Positions 34,259-41,971 are shown, counted from the stretch's first letter. The stretch is DNA of 64,000 bases from Sphingosinicella terrae (GCF_003347635.1 NZ_QDFY01000002.1:186001-250000); one strand, 5' to 3'. The notes: a model not told the origin generated them from the sequence alone. Numbers and translations: made by a program.

Positions 34259-34918
34259 CTAGCGGACGCGCGGGCCGCCGAAGGGCAGAGGCGGCGGCGG
34301 CTTGCGGTCGCGGCGCGGCAGCTGCGCCTGATAGGCGACGCCGCAATGTTCGACGCAATAAGGGAAGCCGGGATTGGACTGATTGCCGCAGAAATGGAAA
34401 TCGGGTTCGCCGGGATGACCGATCGGCCATTTGCAGATCTTCTCGTTGAGGTCGAGCAGGCTGGTCTTGTCGGCGATTTCCGGGCTGGGCTTGGCCGGAA
34501 CCAAGCGCCGCGGCGGCGCCGGCGGGATCGGCGCCTGCTGATCGCTGGGTCCCTGCCGGATGAAGCCGCCCGGACCGATCGAGCGGACCTGCGGCGAAGG
34601 CGGCGGCGGCGGCGCGGACGCCGCGGCGGCCGGTGCCGGCTGCGGCCGCGGTTCCGGTTTCGGTTGAGGCGCCGGCGCTTCCGCGGGCGTGTCTGCTCGA
34701 GCGGCCGGCGGTGCCTTGGCGGCGGGCGGATCGGCCGTCGAACCTTCGGCTTCGCTGGCCTTCACCGGCGACGGACGCGACTGCAGACCGAGCCGGTGCG
34801 CCTTGCCGATCACCGCATTTCGCGAGACGCCGCCGAGCTCATCGGCGATCTGGCTCGCCGTCACGCCCTGGCTCCAGAGCGTCTTCAGGCGTTCGATACG
34901 TTCGTCGGTCCAGGACAT
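34259..34918 (-). CDS. gcrA: cell-cycle regulator GcrA
   Basis: A 219-residue GcrA. The N-terminal helix-turn-helix, MSWTDERIERLKTLWSQGVTASQIADELGGVSRNAVIGKAHRLGL, binds methylated GANTC promoter DNA, and the C-terminal part (LDLNEKICKWPIGHPGEPDFHFCGNQ then PYCVEHCGVAYQ) binds RNA polymerase sigma-70. GcrA activates S-phase genes together with CcrM methylation. Between the two lies an unusually long Pro/Ala-rich linker of about 90 residues. I start at the ATG at 34918 (MSWTDE), the family start; upstream in-frame codons add only a few residues. A short frame without a normal start follows its stop. Confidence 0.95.
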   Translation of the reverse strand: MSWTDERIERLKTLWSQGVTASQIADELGGVSRNAVIGKAHRLGLQSRPSPVKASEAEGSTADPPAAKAPPAARADTPAEAPAPQPKPEPRPQPAPAAAASAPPPPPSPQVRSIGPGGFIRQGPSDQQAPIPPAPPRRLVPAKPSPEIADKTSLLDLNEKICKWPIGHPGEPDFHFCGNQSNPGFPYCVEHCGVAYQAQLPRRDRKPPPPLPFGGPRVR

Positions 34919-34985
34919 CGTCTTCACCATCCTCAACAGCTTCACGGCTTGCGGGTCCCGGCGTCAGCGACTAGCGACGGCGCCT

Positions 34986-35813
34986 GTGAACGACCAGCCT
35001 TCGAATTGGGTTCGAACCGCCCCCGGCGTCCCCGTCATCCGGAACGTCAATTGGGGCGGTCTATGGACCCTCTATGTGAAGGAGGTGCGCCGTTTCTTCA
35101 AGGTCCAGCTTCAGACGATCTGGGCGCCTGCGGTCACCACCATGCTTTTCCTGGTCATCTTCACCGTCGCGCTGGGGCGCGAGGGGCGGACGATCATGGG
35201 CGCATCCTTTGCGGATTTCGTCGCGCCCGGGCTGATCGTCATGGGCATGATCCAGAATGCCTTCGCCAATTCCAGCTTCTCGCTGCTGGTGGGCAAGATC
35301 CAGGGCACGATCGTCGACTATCTGATGCCGCCGCTCTCGGTGGGAGAGCTCATCACCGGCTTCATCGGCGCCGCCGTGACCCGCGCGGTCTTCGTCGGCC
35401 TCGCGGTATGGCTGGCGATGCTCGCCTGGCCGGGCGTGCATGTCGCTCCCGTCCATGTCTGGGCGGTGGCCTGGTTCGGACTGATGGGAAGCGCGATGCT
35501 GGCCTTTTTCGGCCTGATCACGTCCGTCTGGGCGGAGAAGTTCGACCATGCCGCCGCGGTGACCAACTTCGTCGTCGCGCCGCTCTCGCTCCTTTCCGGC
35601 ACCTTCTATTCGATCGACGCGCTCTCGCCTGTCTTCCGCGGCATCAGCCACGCCAATCCCTTCTTCTACGTCATCTCCGGCTTCCGATACGGCTTCCTTG
35701 GCGAAACCGATTCGCCGGTCCTTTTCGGAGCGCTGCTCCTGCTGGTCATCAACATCGGGCTGTGGGCGCTGTGCTACGGCCTGCTGCGCAGCGGCTGGAA
35801 GATAAAGAGCTGA
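34986..35813 (+). CDS. ABC-2 type transporter permease
   Basis: A 275-residue inner-membrane protein of the ABC-2 permease family with six helices. A cytoplasmic N-terminus contains WGGLWTLYVKEVRRFFKVQLQTIWAPAVTTMLFLVIFTVAL; ADFVAPGLIVMGMIQNAFANSSFSLL and the late block SLLSGTFYSIDALSPVFRGISHANPFFYVISGFRYGF are the family signature. Such permeases export polysaccharides, drugs or lipids together with an ATPase. No ATPase gene is adjacent. The GTG start at 34986 is tentative as no clear ribosome site is seen. It is divergent from gcrA with 67 bases between starts. Confidence 0.85.
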   Translation: MNDQPSNWVRTAPGVPVIRNVNWGGLWTLYVKEVRRFFKVQLQTIWAPAVTTMLFLVIFTVALGREGRTIMGASFADFVAPGLIVMGMIQNAFANSSFSLLVGKIQGTIVDYLMPPLSVGELITGFIGAAVTRAVFVGLAVWLAMLAWPGVHVAPVHVWAVAWFGLMGSAMLAFFGLITSVWAEKFDHAAAVTNFVVAPLSLLSGTFYSIDALSPVFRGISHANPFFYVISGFRYGFLGETDSPVLFGALLLLVINIGLWALCYGLLRSGWKIKS

Positions 35814-36044
35814 TCTCCCGGCGGGTTGGCCGGGCAAACCGCAAGCCCCGGTTGGTCGGATGACCCGCTTTCGCGATCACCGGCGGGTCTCCCGCACACG
35901 CCCATCCTCCGCCCGCAGCCTCTGTTGTTCACGTTCATAAAACTACCGTGATTCCTGAACGGTGGCTTTCGGACGCGTTCAGCGCGGCCACATCGCCGGC
36001 GGCCTAGACGAGCTCCTGCATTCGAGCAGCAAGGAGTCGTCGAT

Positions 36045-36410
36045 ATGCGTAAGTTGATCATCTCCGCCGCCCTGGCGGCCGCCACCCTGTCCGCCGTCCC
36101 GGCTGCCGCCCAGTATCACGACCGTGGCGGCTGGGAGCAGCGCGGACCCGACCGACGGGCCGTCGGGCAGCTCCAGCGCGAGCTCGACCAGGTCCAGACC
36201 CGCATCGATCGTTCGGCCCGCCGCGGCATCATCTCGCCGCGCGAAGCCTTCAGCCTGCGCCGCGAGGCGAACCAGATCCGAAACCGCCTGTATCGTACCG
36301 GCCGCAACGGCCTTTCCGGGCGGGAATTCGCTTCGCTGCGGGTCCAGGTGAACCGCCTGGAGCAGCGGGTCCGTCACGAGCGCCGGGATCGCGACGGCCG
36401 CCGCGGCTGA
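36045..36410 (+). CDS. Arg-rich exported helical protein
   Basis: A 121-residue protein with a clear signal peptide (MRKLIISAALAAATLSAVPAAAQ). The mature part is very rich in Arg, Gln and Asp and free of Lys: RAVGQLQRELDQVQTRIDRSARRGIISPREAFSLRREANQIRNRLYR then GREFASLRVQVNRLEQRVRHERRDRDGRRG. It should form two or three amphipathic helices in the periplasm. The family is common in sphingomonads without known function. AAGGAG precedes the ATG. A GC-rich 12-base-pair hairpin follows. Of the 231-base gap upstream, 35920-36000 looks promoter-like (AT-rich stretch near 35935); I found no exact known promoter. Confidence 0.75.
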   Translation: MRKLIISAALAAATLSAVPAAAQYHDRGGWEQRGPDRRAVGQLQRELDQVQTRIDRSARRGIISPREAFSLRREANQIRNRLYRTGRNGLSGREFASLRVQVNRLEQRVRHERRDRDGRRG

Positions 36411-36425
36411 GCGCCGGCGGGCTGC

Positions 36426-36455
36426 GGGGGCGCCGCGCGTTGACGCGGCGCCCCC
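36426..36455 (+). terminator. GC-rich hairpin terminator
   Basis: A perfect 12-base-pair stem, GGGGGCGCCGCG (36426-36437) with CGCGGCGCCCCC (36444-36455), loop CGTTGA, between the Arg-rich protein gene and argD. There is no T-run, so it would be an I-shaped terminator. Confidence 0.6.
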
Positions 36456-36531
36456 GGCCTCCCTATAGCGGAGGGGAAGGGCGGCCTTGGAGGGTCGCCT
36501 TTTGCCTTTGTCCCGTCTCCAGGAGGTCCCG

Positions 36532-37719
36532 ATGGCGATCACGCCGCTCATGCCCGTCTATCCGCGATCGCCAGTGCGGCCGGTGCGAGGGGAGGGGGTC
36601 TATCTCTACGGCGAGAAAGGCGAGAAGTATCTCGATTTCGCCAGCGGCATTGCCGTGAACCTGCTCGGCCATGGCCACCCGCATCTCACCAAGGCGATCC
36701 AGGACCAGGCGGCGACCCTGATCCACGTCTCCAATCTCTACGGCTCCCCCCAGGGCGAAGCCTTCGCCAAGCGGCTGGTCGACCTCACCTTCGCCGACAC
36801 CGTCTTCCTCACCAATAGCGGCGCCGAGGCGGTCGAGTGCTCGATCAAGACGGCGCGGCGCTACCACCATCATCACGGCCGCCCCGAAAAGCACGAGCTG
36901 ATCACCTTCACCAGCGCCTTTCATGGCCGCACTCTGGGGACGATCAGCGCGACCAACCAGGAGAAGCTGCGCGACGGGTTCGCACCGCTGCTGCCCGGGT
37001 TCACCGTCGTCGAGTTCGACAATCTGAGCGCCGTCGAGGCGGCGATGGGACCGCATACGGCGGGCTTCCTGGTCGAGCCCATCCAGGGCGAAGGCGGCAT
37101 CCGCCCGGCCAGTCCCGAGTTCATCAAGGGCCTGCGCCGGCTCGCCGACGAGAACGACCTGATGCTCGTCTTCGACGAGGTCCAGTGCGGCTATGCCCGC
37201 ACCGGCCGGCTGTTCGCCTACGAGCATTACGGCGTCGAGCCCGACATCATGGCCGCGGCGAAGGGGATCGGCGGCGGTTTCCCGCTCGGCGCCTGCCTCG
37301 CCACAGAGAAAGCCGCGGCCGGGATGGTGATCGGCACCCATGGCTCGACCTATGGCGGCAATCCGCTCGCCTGCGCTGCCGGCGAGGCGGTGCTCGACGT
37401 CGTCGCCAACGAGAAGTTCCTGGAGCATGTCCGGCGGATGAGCGACCGGCTGCGCGGCGCGCTCGAGCAGATGATCCCCAATCACGATCATCTCTTCGAA
37501 AGCGTGCGGGGGGTGGGCCTGCTGCTCGGCATCAAGATGAAGAGCGACAGCCGCGCCTTCGTCAACTACCTGCGCGAGCATGGCCTGCTCACCGTCGCGG
37601 CCGGCGACAATGTCGTGCGCGTGCTGCCGCCGCTGGTGATCGAGGAGCAGCATATCGGCGAGTTCGTCGAAAAGCTGTCGGAGGCGGCCCGCCACTATCA
37701 GGTGCCGCAGGCGGCGTGA
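36532..37719 (+). CDS. argD: acetylornithine / succinyldiaminopimelate aminotransferase
   Basis: A 395-residue class III PLP aminotransferase. It shows TNSGAEAVECSIKTARRYH (phosphate binding), TFTSAFHGRTLGT, VEPIQGEGGIRPASPEFI, LVFDEVQCGYARTGRLFAYEHYGVEPDIMAAAKGIGGGFPLGACLA with the Schiff-base lysine in AAKGIGGG, and GSTYGGNPLACAAG. Length and pattern fit ArgD, which acts in arginine and often lysine synthesis. The ATG at 36532 follows AGGAGG by five bases. In many sphingomonads argF follows directly; here hslO comes next. Confidence 0.93.
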   Translation: MAITPLMPVYPRSPVRPVRGEGVYLYGEKGEKYLDFASGIAVNLLGHGHPHLTKAIQDQAATLIHVSNLYGSPQGEAFAKRLVDLTFADTVFLTNSGAEAVECSIKTARRYHHHHGRPEKHELITFTSAFHGRTLGTISATNQEKLRDGFAPLLPGFTVVEFDNLSAVEAAMGPHTAGFLVEPIQGEGGIRPASPEFIKGLRRLADENDLMLVFDEVQCGYARTGRLFAYEHYGVEPDIMAAAKGIGGGFPLGACLATEKAAAGMVIGTHGSTYGGNPLACAAGEAVLDVVANEKFLEHVRRMSDRLRGALEQMIPNHDHLFESVRGVGLLLGIKMKSDSRAFVNYLREHGLLTVAAGDNVVRVLPPLVIEEQHIGEFVEKLSEAARHYQVPQAA

Positions 37720-37775
37720 GCGCGGCGGCGCGGCGTGGATATTGAACCCGCCTGCGTCGTCGCCACATCCTTGTC

Positions 37776-38702
37776 ATGGCTTCCGAAAATATGAACCAGG
37801 CGGCTGTGGCCGCCAATCTCGACGAGGCGGTCGGCTTTGCCCTGCCCGCGCGCAGCGCCCGCGGCCGGCTCGTCCGGCTCGGCCCCGTTCTCGACGAAGT
37901 GCTCTCCGCCCATGATTATCCCGCACCCATCGCGCGGATCCTGTCCGAGGCGCTGGTGCTCACCGCCTTGCTCGGCGCGATGCTCAAGGAGGCGGAGGGG
38001 CAGCTGACGATGCAGGCCCAGACCGAGTCCGGCATCATCGACCTGCTGGTCTGCGACTATAAGGGCGGCGAGCTTCGCGGCTATGTCCGTTTCGACGGCG
38101 AGCGGCTGGCCGCCGAGGCCAGCCTGCCGTCGCTCTTCGCTTTGTTCGGCAAGGGCTATCTCGCCATCACCTTCGACCAGGCGGTGACGCGCGAGCGCTA
38201 CCAGGGGATCGTGCCGTTGGAAGGCGAGAGCCTGGCCGAGGCGGCGCAGCATTTCTTCAGCCAGTCGGAGCAGATACCGAGCCTGGTCCGGCTCGCCGTC
38301 AACGATACCGGCCACGTCGCCGGCGGCATCCTCCTCCAGCACCTTCCCGAGGGCGAGGAGGGACGCGAGCGGCTGCATACCCGCCTCGACCATCCCGAGT
38401 GGGAGCATGTCCGCGCGCTCGCGGAGACGATCCGCGCGAACGAGCTGGTCGACCAGGACCTGCCGCTCGAGACCCTGCTGTGGCGCCTCTTCCATGAGGA
38501 AGAGGAGGTCCGGGTGCTGAGTTCGGTGCCGCTGAGCCGGGGTTGCCGGTGCAGCTTCGAATATGTCCGCGACGTCATTGGCCGATTCGGCGCTGAAGAG
38601 CGGCGGGACATGGTCGATGACGACGGCTTCATCAGCGTCGATTGCGAATTCTGCTCGCGGGTGTTTCCGATCAGGTTGAGAGACTTCGACGACCGCGACT
38701 AG
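37776..38702 (+). CDS. hslO: redox-regulated chaperone Hsp33
   Basis: A 308-residue Hsp33. The N-terminal substrate-binding domain has LGAMLKEAEGQLTMQAQTESGIIDLLVCDYKGGELRGYVRFD; the C-terminal redox switch has SRGCRCSFEYV (CxC, near residue 255) and VDCEFCSRVF (CxxC), the four zinc-binding cysteines that sense oxidants. It is a holdase activated by oxidative and heat stress. It follows argD by 56 bases. Its stop is followed by a candidate small RNA gene at 38760-38856. Confidence 0.96.
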   Translation: MASENMNQAAVAANLDEAVGFALPARSARGRLVRLGPVLDEVLSAHDYPAPIARILSEALVLTALLGAMLKEAEGQLTMQAQTESGIIDLLVCDYKGGELRGYVRFDGERLAAEASLPSLFALFGKGYLAITFDQAVTRERYQGIVPLEGESLAEAAQHFFSQSEQIPSLVRLAVNDTGHVAGGILLQHLPEGEEGRERLHTRLDHPEWEHVRALAETIRANELVDQDLPLETLLWRLFHEEEEVRVLSSVPLSRGCRCSFEYVRDVIGRFGAEERRDMVDDDGFISVDCEFCSRVFPIRLRDFDDRD

Positions 38703-38727
38703 CCTCCGTTATCGTCGCATCTGGGCG

Positions 38728-38757
38728 TTAAGCCGTGGTTTACCAGGCAGTTGCTAG
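38728..38757 (+). promoter_or_regulatory. promoter of the small RNA with CtrA-like box
   Basis: TTAA-N7-TTTA at 38728-38742 is one base off the CtrA box TTAA-N7-TTAA and covers the -35 position relative to a possible -10, TGCTAG, at 38752-38757 (17 bases from 38729-38734). CtrA boxes at -35 are typical of CtrA-activated promoters. If right, the transcript begins near 38760-38763. The match is imperfect, so this is a hypothesis. Confidence 0.35.
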
Positions 38758-38759
38758 AA

Positions 38760-38856
38760 GGGACTCGTGCCATGATCGGGCACGCTTTCCTCCCTAGCAG
38801 GCCAAGAGCCTGAACTGGGCCGTCCCGCCTCCGGGTTGGGACGGCCCGTTCTTTTT
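38760..38856 (+). ncRNA. candidate small RNA of the MmgR/suhB (alpha-r8) type
   Basis: About 97 bases between hslO and queC with the form of a stand-alone small RNA. Hairpin 1: CGTGCC (38766-38771) with GGCACG (38779-38784). A single-stranded TTTCCTCCCT at 38786-38795 follows; from memory this decamer is the ultra-conserved core of the alphaproteobacterial MmgR/suhB (alpha-r8) RNAs. Hairpin 2: CAGGC (38798-38802) with GCCTG (38808-38812). A strong terminator ends it. MmgR in Sinorhizobium limits polyhydroxybutyrate storage. CU-rich single strands of this kind pair with ribosome sites. A preQ1 riboswitch for queC was considered and does not fit. Confidence 0.6.
38817..38856 (+). terminator. 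Rho-independent terminator of the small RNA
   Basis: A perfect 10-base-pair stem, GGGCCGTCCC (38817-38826) with GGGACGGCCC (38838-38847), followed by GTTCTTTTT to 38856. This is the strongest classical terminator in the window apart from that after petC. It ends 27 bases before the queC start. Confidence 0.9.
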
Positions 38857-38883
38857 CGCGCTCCGCGCGCTTATGTGCCTCGC

Positions 38884-39591
38884 ATGTCTGAACCTCGAAC
38901 GGCGATCATCCTGCTCTCCGGCGGCCTCGACTCGATGGTGGCAGGAGGCCTGGCGCGCGAGGCCGGCTTCCGGCTGCTCGCGCTCACCATCGACTACAAC
39001 CAGCGTCACCGGGTCGAACTCGAGGCGGCCGCGACGATCGCGGCATCGCTCGGCGCCGAGCGCCACATCGTCCTTCCGATCGATCTTACCCGTTTCGGCG
39101 GATCGGCGCTGACCGACGATATCCCGGTTCCGAAAGAAGGGCTCGGCGAGTCGATACCCGTCACCTATGTGCCGGCCCGCAACACGATCTTCCTCTCTTT
39201 GTGCCTCGGCTGGGCCGAGGCCGCCGGCGCGCGGGACCTGTATGTCGGCGTCAACGCGCTCGATTATTCGGGCTATCCGGATTGCCGGCCCGAATTCGTC
39301 GCCGCCTTCGAGGCGATGGCCAATCTCGGCACCAAGGCGGGCATCGAGGGCGACCGGTTCCGCGTCCGCGCGCCGCTGATCGACATGACCAAGGCGGACA
39401 TCGCCCGCGAGGCGGCGAGGCTCGGCCTCGACGCGGGCCTGAGCTGGTCCTGCTACGATCCGACGCCGGACCGGCGGCATTGCGGCCGCTGCGATTCCTG
39501 CCGCCTGCGCGCGCGCGGCTTCGCCGAGGCCGGTCTCGCGGATCCCACTTCCTACGCCGCGCCGCCGCTGGTCGGGCAGGCGGGCAAGTGA
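38884..39591 (+). CDS. queC: 7-cyano-7-deazaguanine synthase
   Basis: A 235-residue ATP-dependent enzyme that converts 7-carboxy-7-deazaguanine to preQ0 in queuosine synthesis. The PP-loop SGGLDSMVAGGLAREAG is near the start, VPARNTIFLSLCLGWAEAAGARDLYVGVNALDYSGYPDCRPEFV in the middle, and the zinc cluster SCYDPTPDRRHCGRCDSCRLRARGF near the end. I start at the ATG at 38884 (MSEPRTAII); a longer frame would run into the upstream terminator. It overlaps queE by four bases. Confidence 0.96.
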   Translation: MSEPRTAIILLSGGLDSMVAGGLAREAGFRLLALTIDYNQRHRVELEAAATIAASLGAERHIVLPIDLTRFGGSALTDDIPVPKEGLGESIPVTYVPARNTIFLSLCLGWAEAAGARDLYVGVNALDYSGYPDCRPEFVAAFEAMANLGTKAGIEGDRFRVRAPLIDMTKADIAREAARLGLDAGLSWSCYDPTPDRRHCGRCDSCRLRARGFAEAGLADPTSYAAPPLVGQAGK

Positions 39592-40214
39592 CCTACGCGG
39601 TCAAGGAGATCTTCCTCACCCTGCAGGGCGAGGGCATGCAGGCGGGCCGACGCGCCGTCTTCCTTCGCTTCGCCGGTTGCAACCTGTGGAGCGGCCGTGA
39701 GGCGGATCGTGCCGACGCCAAGTGCCGCTTCTGCGACACGGATTTCGTCGGCACCGACGGCAGCCGGGGCGGCCGCTACGAGGCGGAGGCGCTTGCCGGG
39801 GAGGTCGAGGCGCTGTGGGGCGAAGCGCCGCGCCGGCTCGTCGTCGTCACCGGCGGCGAACCGATGCTGCAGCTCGACGAAGCACTGATCGACGCGCTGC
39901 ACGCGCGGAGCTTCGAGGTGGCGGTCGAGAGCAACGGTACGCTGCCGGCCCCTCCGGGCCTCGACTGGCTCTGCGTCAGCCCGAAGGCCGGTAACGAGGT
40001 CGTCCAGCGATCAGGCAACGAGCTCAAGCTGGTCTGGCCGCAGGACGCCATCGACCCCGACGAGCTGGTCCGCTGGGATTTCGACCATTTCCTGATCCAG
40101 CCGATGGACTGTGCCGACCGCCAGGCGGCGCTCGAGGCGGCGGTCGCCTTCGTCATGGCCAATCCGCGCTGGGAGCTCAGCCTGCAGACGCACAAGCTGC
40201 TGGGACTGCCCTGA
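39588..40214 (+). CDS. queE: 7-carboxy-7-deazaguanine synthase
   Basis: A 208-residue radical SAM enzyme that makes the deazaguanine ring of queuosine. The substrate and cluster region reads EIFLTLQGEGMQAGRRAVFLRFAGCNLW and CRFCDTDFVG: the cluster motif is C-x14-C-x2-C, the known variant of QueE enzymes, not the standard CxxxCxxC. VVVTGGEPMLQLDEALIDAL and the late SPKAGNE follow. The start is the GTG at 39588, which overlaps the queC stop (GTGA), so the two are coupled. The gene product partners with QueD (not in this window). Confidence 0.95.
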   Translation: MTYAVKEIFLTLQGEGMQAGRRAVFLRFAGCNLWSGREADRADAKCRFCDTDFVGTDGSRGGRYEAEALAGEVEALWGEAPRRLVVVTGGEPMLQLDEALIDALHARSFEVAVESNGTLPAPPGLDWLCVSPKAGNEVVQRSGNELKLVWPQDAIDPDELVRWDFDHFLIQPMDCADRQAALEAAVAFVMANPRWELSLQTHKLLGLP

Positions 40215-40253
40215 GCGGCGACCCGCGGGCCTCTCCCAAGCGAGAGATCGGCC

Positions 40254-40913
40254 CTATCGGCGCTGCTCGCGCTCGCAATTGCGGCGATCGCGCCCGCGAA
40301 GCTGCCGGCAATCGGTGAAGAGGCTGATCGGCGTCAGCTGGATCGGCGCGCGCACGAAGGAATAGGCCTCGGTCATCGGCGACAGGCTGCTGCGCAACTC
40401 GCGCATTCTCGCGGTCGCGATCTGGTTCAGCTCGCCCTTGCGCGCGCCCAGCGCTTCCTTGCCGATCCGGCCGGCCACCTGGCAGAATCCGAACTGTGCC
40501 TGCAGCGTCGAAAAATTGTTGTAGGTCTGGGTGGAATAATCGTCGAACCGGCGCGGACCCGTCCGGCCGTGGACCCGCCTGAAATAGCCTTCCAGCGCCT
40601 GATAGGCATTGGCCAGCTCCTGCGAATGATGGGCGAGGATTCCATTATAATTGTCGACCGTCCGCAGATAGGGCGAGAACTGGCACTGCAGCGCCGCCAC
40701 GTTCAGGCCCGAGCGCAGGTTCCACAGGAGGTGGGCGCGATATTCGTTCGCCGTCGCGCCCGGCAGGGCGACGCCGACCAGGGGATCGCTCGCTTCGATC
40801 GGGCCGCTCTGGAAGGCGGGCTCGTAGAGGAAAACCTGGGCCGGCGCCGCCGTCGCCGCGGCCAATCCGGCCAGAGCGATCGGGACGAACTTCAAGGCGG
40901 CCTTCATCGTCAT
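40254..40913 (-). CDS. exported protein of unknown function
   Basis: A 219-residue protein with a signal peptide (MTMKAALKFVPIALAGLAAATAAPAQ). The mature part has four cysteines (ALQCQFSPY, FGFCQVAG, FTDCRQLRGRDRRNCERE) that could form two disulfides. The core is probably helical: LVGVALPGATANEYRAHLLWNLRSGLNVAALQCQFSPYLRTVDNYN and LANAYQALEGYFRRVHG. I recognise the type from sphingomonads as a conserved hypothetical protein only. It is convergent with queE. Upstream 40914-41125 contains its promoter and the terminator hairpin of the next minus-strand gene. Confidence 0.75.
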   Translation of the reverse strand: MTMKAALKFVPIALAGLAAATAAPAQVFLYEPAFQSGPIEASDPLVGVALPGATANEYRAHLLWNLRSGLNVAALQCQFSPYLRTVDNYNGILAHHSQELANAYQALEGYFRRVHGRTGPRRFDDYSTQTYNNFSTLQAQFGFCQVAGRIGKEALGARKGELNQIATARMRELRSSLSPMTEAYSFVRAPIQLTPISLFTDCRQLRGRDRRNCEREQRR

Positions 40914-41097
40914 GGGCTTTTCCGGTTCCTTGGGGCGTGATCGAGCGCGAGCTTAACGCATCGGGCCGGGAAGCACGAAATGATTTCTTCGGACGAAACG
41001 TGTCTGGCCAAACAGATAGCAGGGGTGGCCCGCCGCCTTCGGGCGTCGGCCTAGCTTCGTCGCGCCTGAAGCTCGGCTCGCTCGATAGCGGGATCGG

Positions 41098-41117
41098 GGC
41101 CGGGGGCGCCCCCGGCC
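41098..41117 (-). terminator. GC palindrome after the 41126 lipoprotein gene
   Basis: A perfect 20-base palindrome (GGCCGGGGGC followed by its complement) lies eight bases past the stop of the minus-strand lipoprotein gene. It could fold as an eight-base-pair hairpin with a four-base loop. There is no T-run; termination is inferred from position. Confidence 0.5.
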
Positions 41118-41125
41118 GCGATCGG

Positions 41126-41434
41126 TCACATGCCTTCGACGTTGCTCTCGACGGTGTTCCCGCCGGTGTCGCCGCCGCTCGTCTCGCCGAGCGGGTCGGT
41201 GGCGTCGACCGCATTGTCGGTGCCGTTGTCCATCGGCGTGAACGGCTCGGTCGCGTTGCTGACCGATTCGAGCGCGCTGGCGTCGTTCGCCGACTCCTCG
41301 AACATCAGGTTGGCGTCCATCGCATTGGCATCGGCCGCGACATTGGCTTCGCTGCCGCCGCTGCAGGCCGCGACTCCGATCGAGAGGCCGGCAATGACGG
41401 CGAGGCTGCCGCCGCGAATGAAGGAATTGCGCAT
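41126..41434 (-). CDS. small acidic lipoprotein
   Basis: A 102-residue protein from the ATG at 41434: MRNSFIRGGSLAVIAGLSIGVAACSGG is a lipoprotein signal with lipobox VAAC. The mature chain is low in complexity and rich in Asn, Asp, Ala, Ser and Thr (EANVAADANAMDANLMFEES, NATEPFTPMDNGTDNAVDATDPLGETSGGDTGG), without aromatic residues apart from two Phe, and probably disordered. It resembles the adjacent Asp-Met-Asn lipoprotein in composition, so the two may be diverged relatives. Function unknown. Confidence 0.7.
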   Translation of the reverse strand: MRNSFIRGGSLAVIAGLSIGVAACSGGSEANVAADANAMDANLMFEESANDASALESVSNATEPFTPMDNGTDNAVDATDPLGETSGGDTGGNTVESNVEGM

Positions 41435-41534
41435 GTCAGTGCTCCCGTTGAGATTGATCGGGCCGCTCATAGTGGCGCGCGCCGCGAAGCAAAAGTGGCA
41501 AACCGGCATGCCGTCGCCCGGCCGGACAGGAAGA

Positions 41535-41568
41535 CAAAAAAGAAGGCCGCCGGTTGCCCGGCGGCCTT
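41535..41568 (-). terminator. Rho-independent terminator after the Asp-Met-Asn lipoprotein
   Basis: An 11-base-pair stem, AAGGCCGCCGG (41543-41553) with CCGGCGGCCTT (41558-41568), loop TTGC. On the minus strand it is followed by C-TTTTTT (41541-41536). It lies 24 bases past the stop of the gene at 41592-41870. Confidence 0.88.
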
Positions 41569-41591
41569 CCCGAACTCAATCCGACGCCAGC

Positions 41592-41870
41592 TTACTGAGC
41601 GTTGGTGTCGGTCGACGTCGCGTTCATGTCGGTCGACATGCCGTTCATGTCGTTCGACATCGCGTTCATGTCGGTCGACATGCCGTTCATGTCCGTGGTC
41701 GCGTTCATGTCCAGACCGGAGTCCGTCATGTTCATGTCCATGGAGGTGTCGTTGCCGAGATCGGTGGTGGCGGTGTTGTTCGCCGCAGTGTCACCGCCGC
41801 ACGCCGCGACGAGCAGGGCCGCGCCGGCAATCATCGAACCGGTGGTCACTTTCTTGAGGATGTCACGCAT
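41592..41870 (-). CDS. Asp-Met-Asn repeat lipoprotein
   Basis: A 92-residue lipoprotein: MRDILKKVTTGSMIAGAALLVAACGG is the signal with lipobox VAAC. The mature part becomes a repeat of seven-residue units DMNGMST, DMNAMSN, DMNGMST, DMNATST before the end DTNAQ. It contains about 13 Met and many Asp and Asn and no aromatic residues. Similar sequences in sphingomonads have been mis-annotated as circumsporozoite protein because of such repeats. The Met/Asp/Asn pattern might bind metal, for example copper, or act as a disordered filler; neither is shown. A classical terminator follows. Confidence 0.8.
   Translation of the reverse strand: MRDILKKVTTGSMIAGAALLVAACGGDTAANNTATTDLGNDTSMDMNMTDSGLDMNATTDMNGMSTDMNAMSNDMNGMSTDMNATSTDTNAQ
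41629..41691. repeat. 21-base in-frame tandem repeats in the lipoprotein gene
   Basis: Three consecutive 21-base units based on CGTTCATGTCGGTCGACATG (plus one base), followed by partial units to about 41710, encode the seven-residue repeats of the lipoprotein. Units 1 and 3 are almost identical, unit 2 differs at a few bases, so copy number could change by slippage or recombination without loss of frame. Confidence 0.85.
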
Positions 41871-41971
41871 TAAAAGGTCTCCCTAGATTGATGATTTGGT
41901 CGGGTGGCCCCCTTTTTTGCCCAAATCGGTTATGCACCTTATACGGAAAGGCAGCGGCTCTCAAGCCTCCC

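Noticed and set aside
38703..38883. preQ1 riboswitch upstream of queC
   Set aside because: The gap has no preQ1-I or -II core (no A-rich tail pairing into a small CUA loop) and the elements fit a stand-alone small RNA with its own terminator better.
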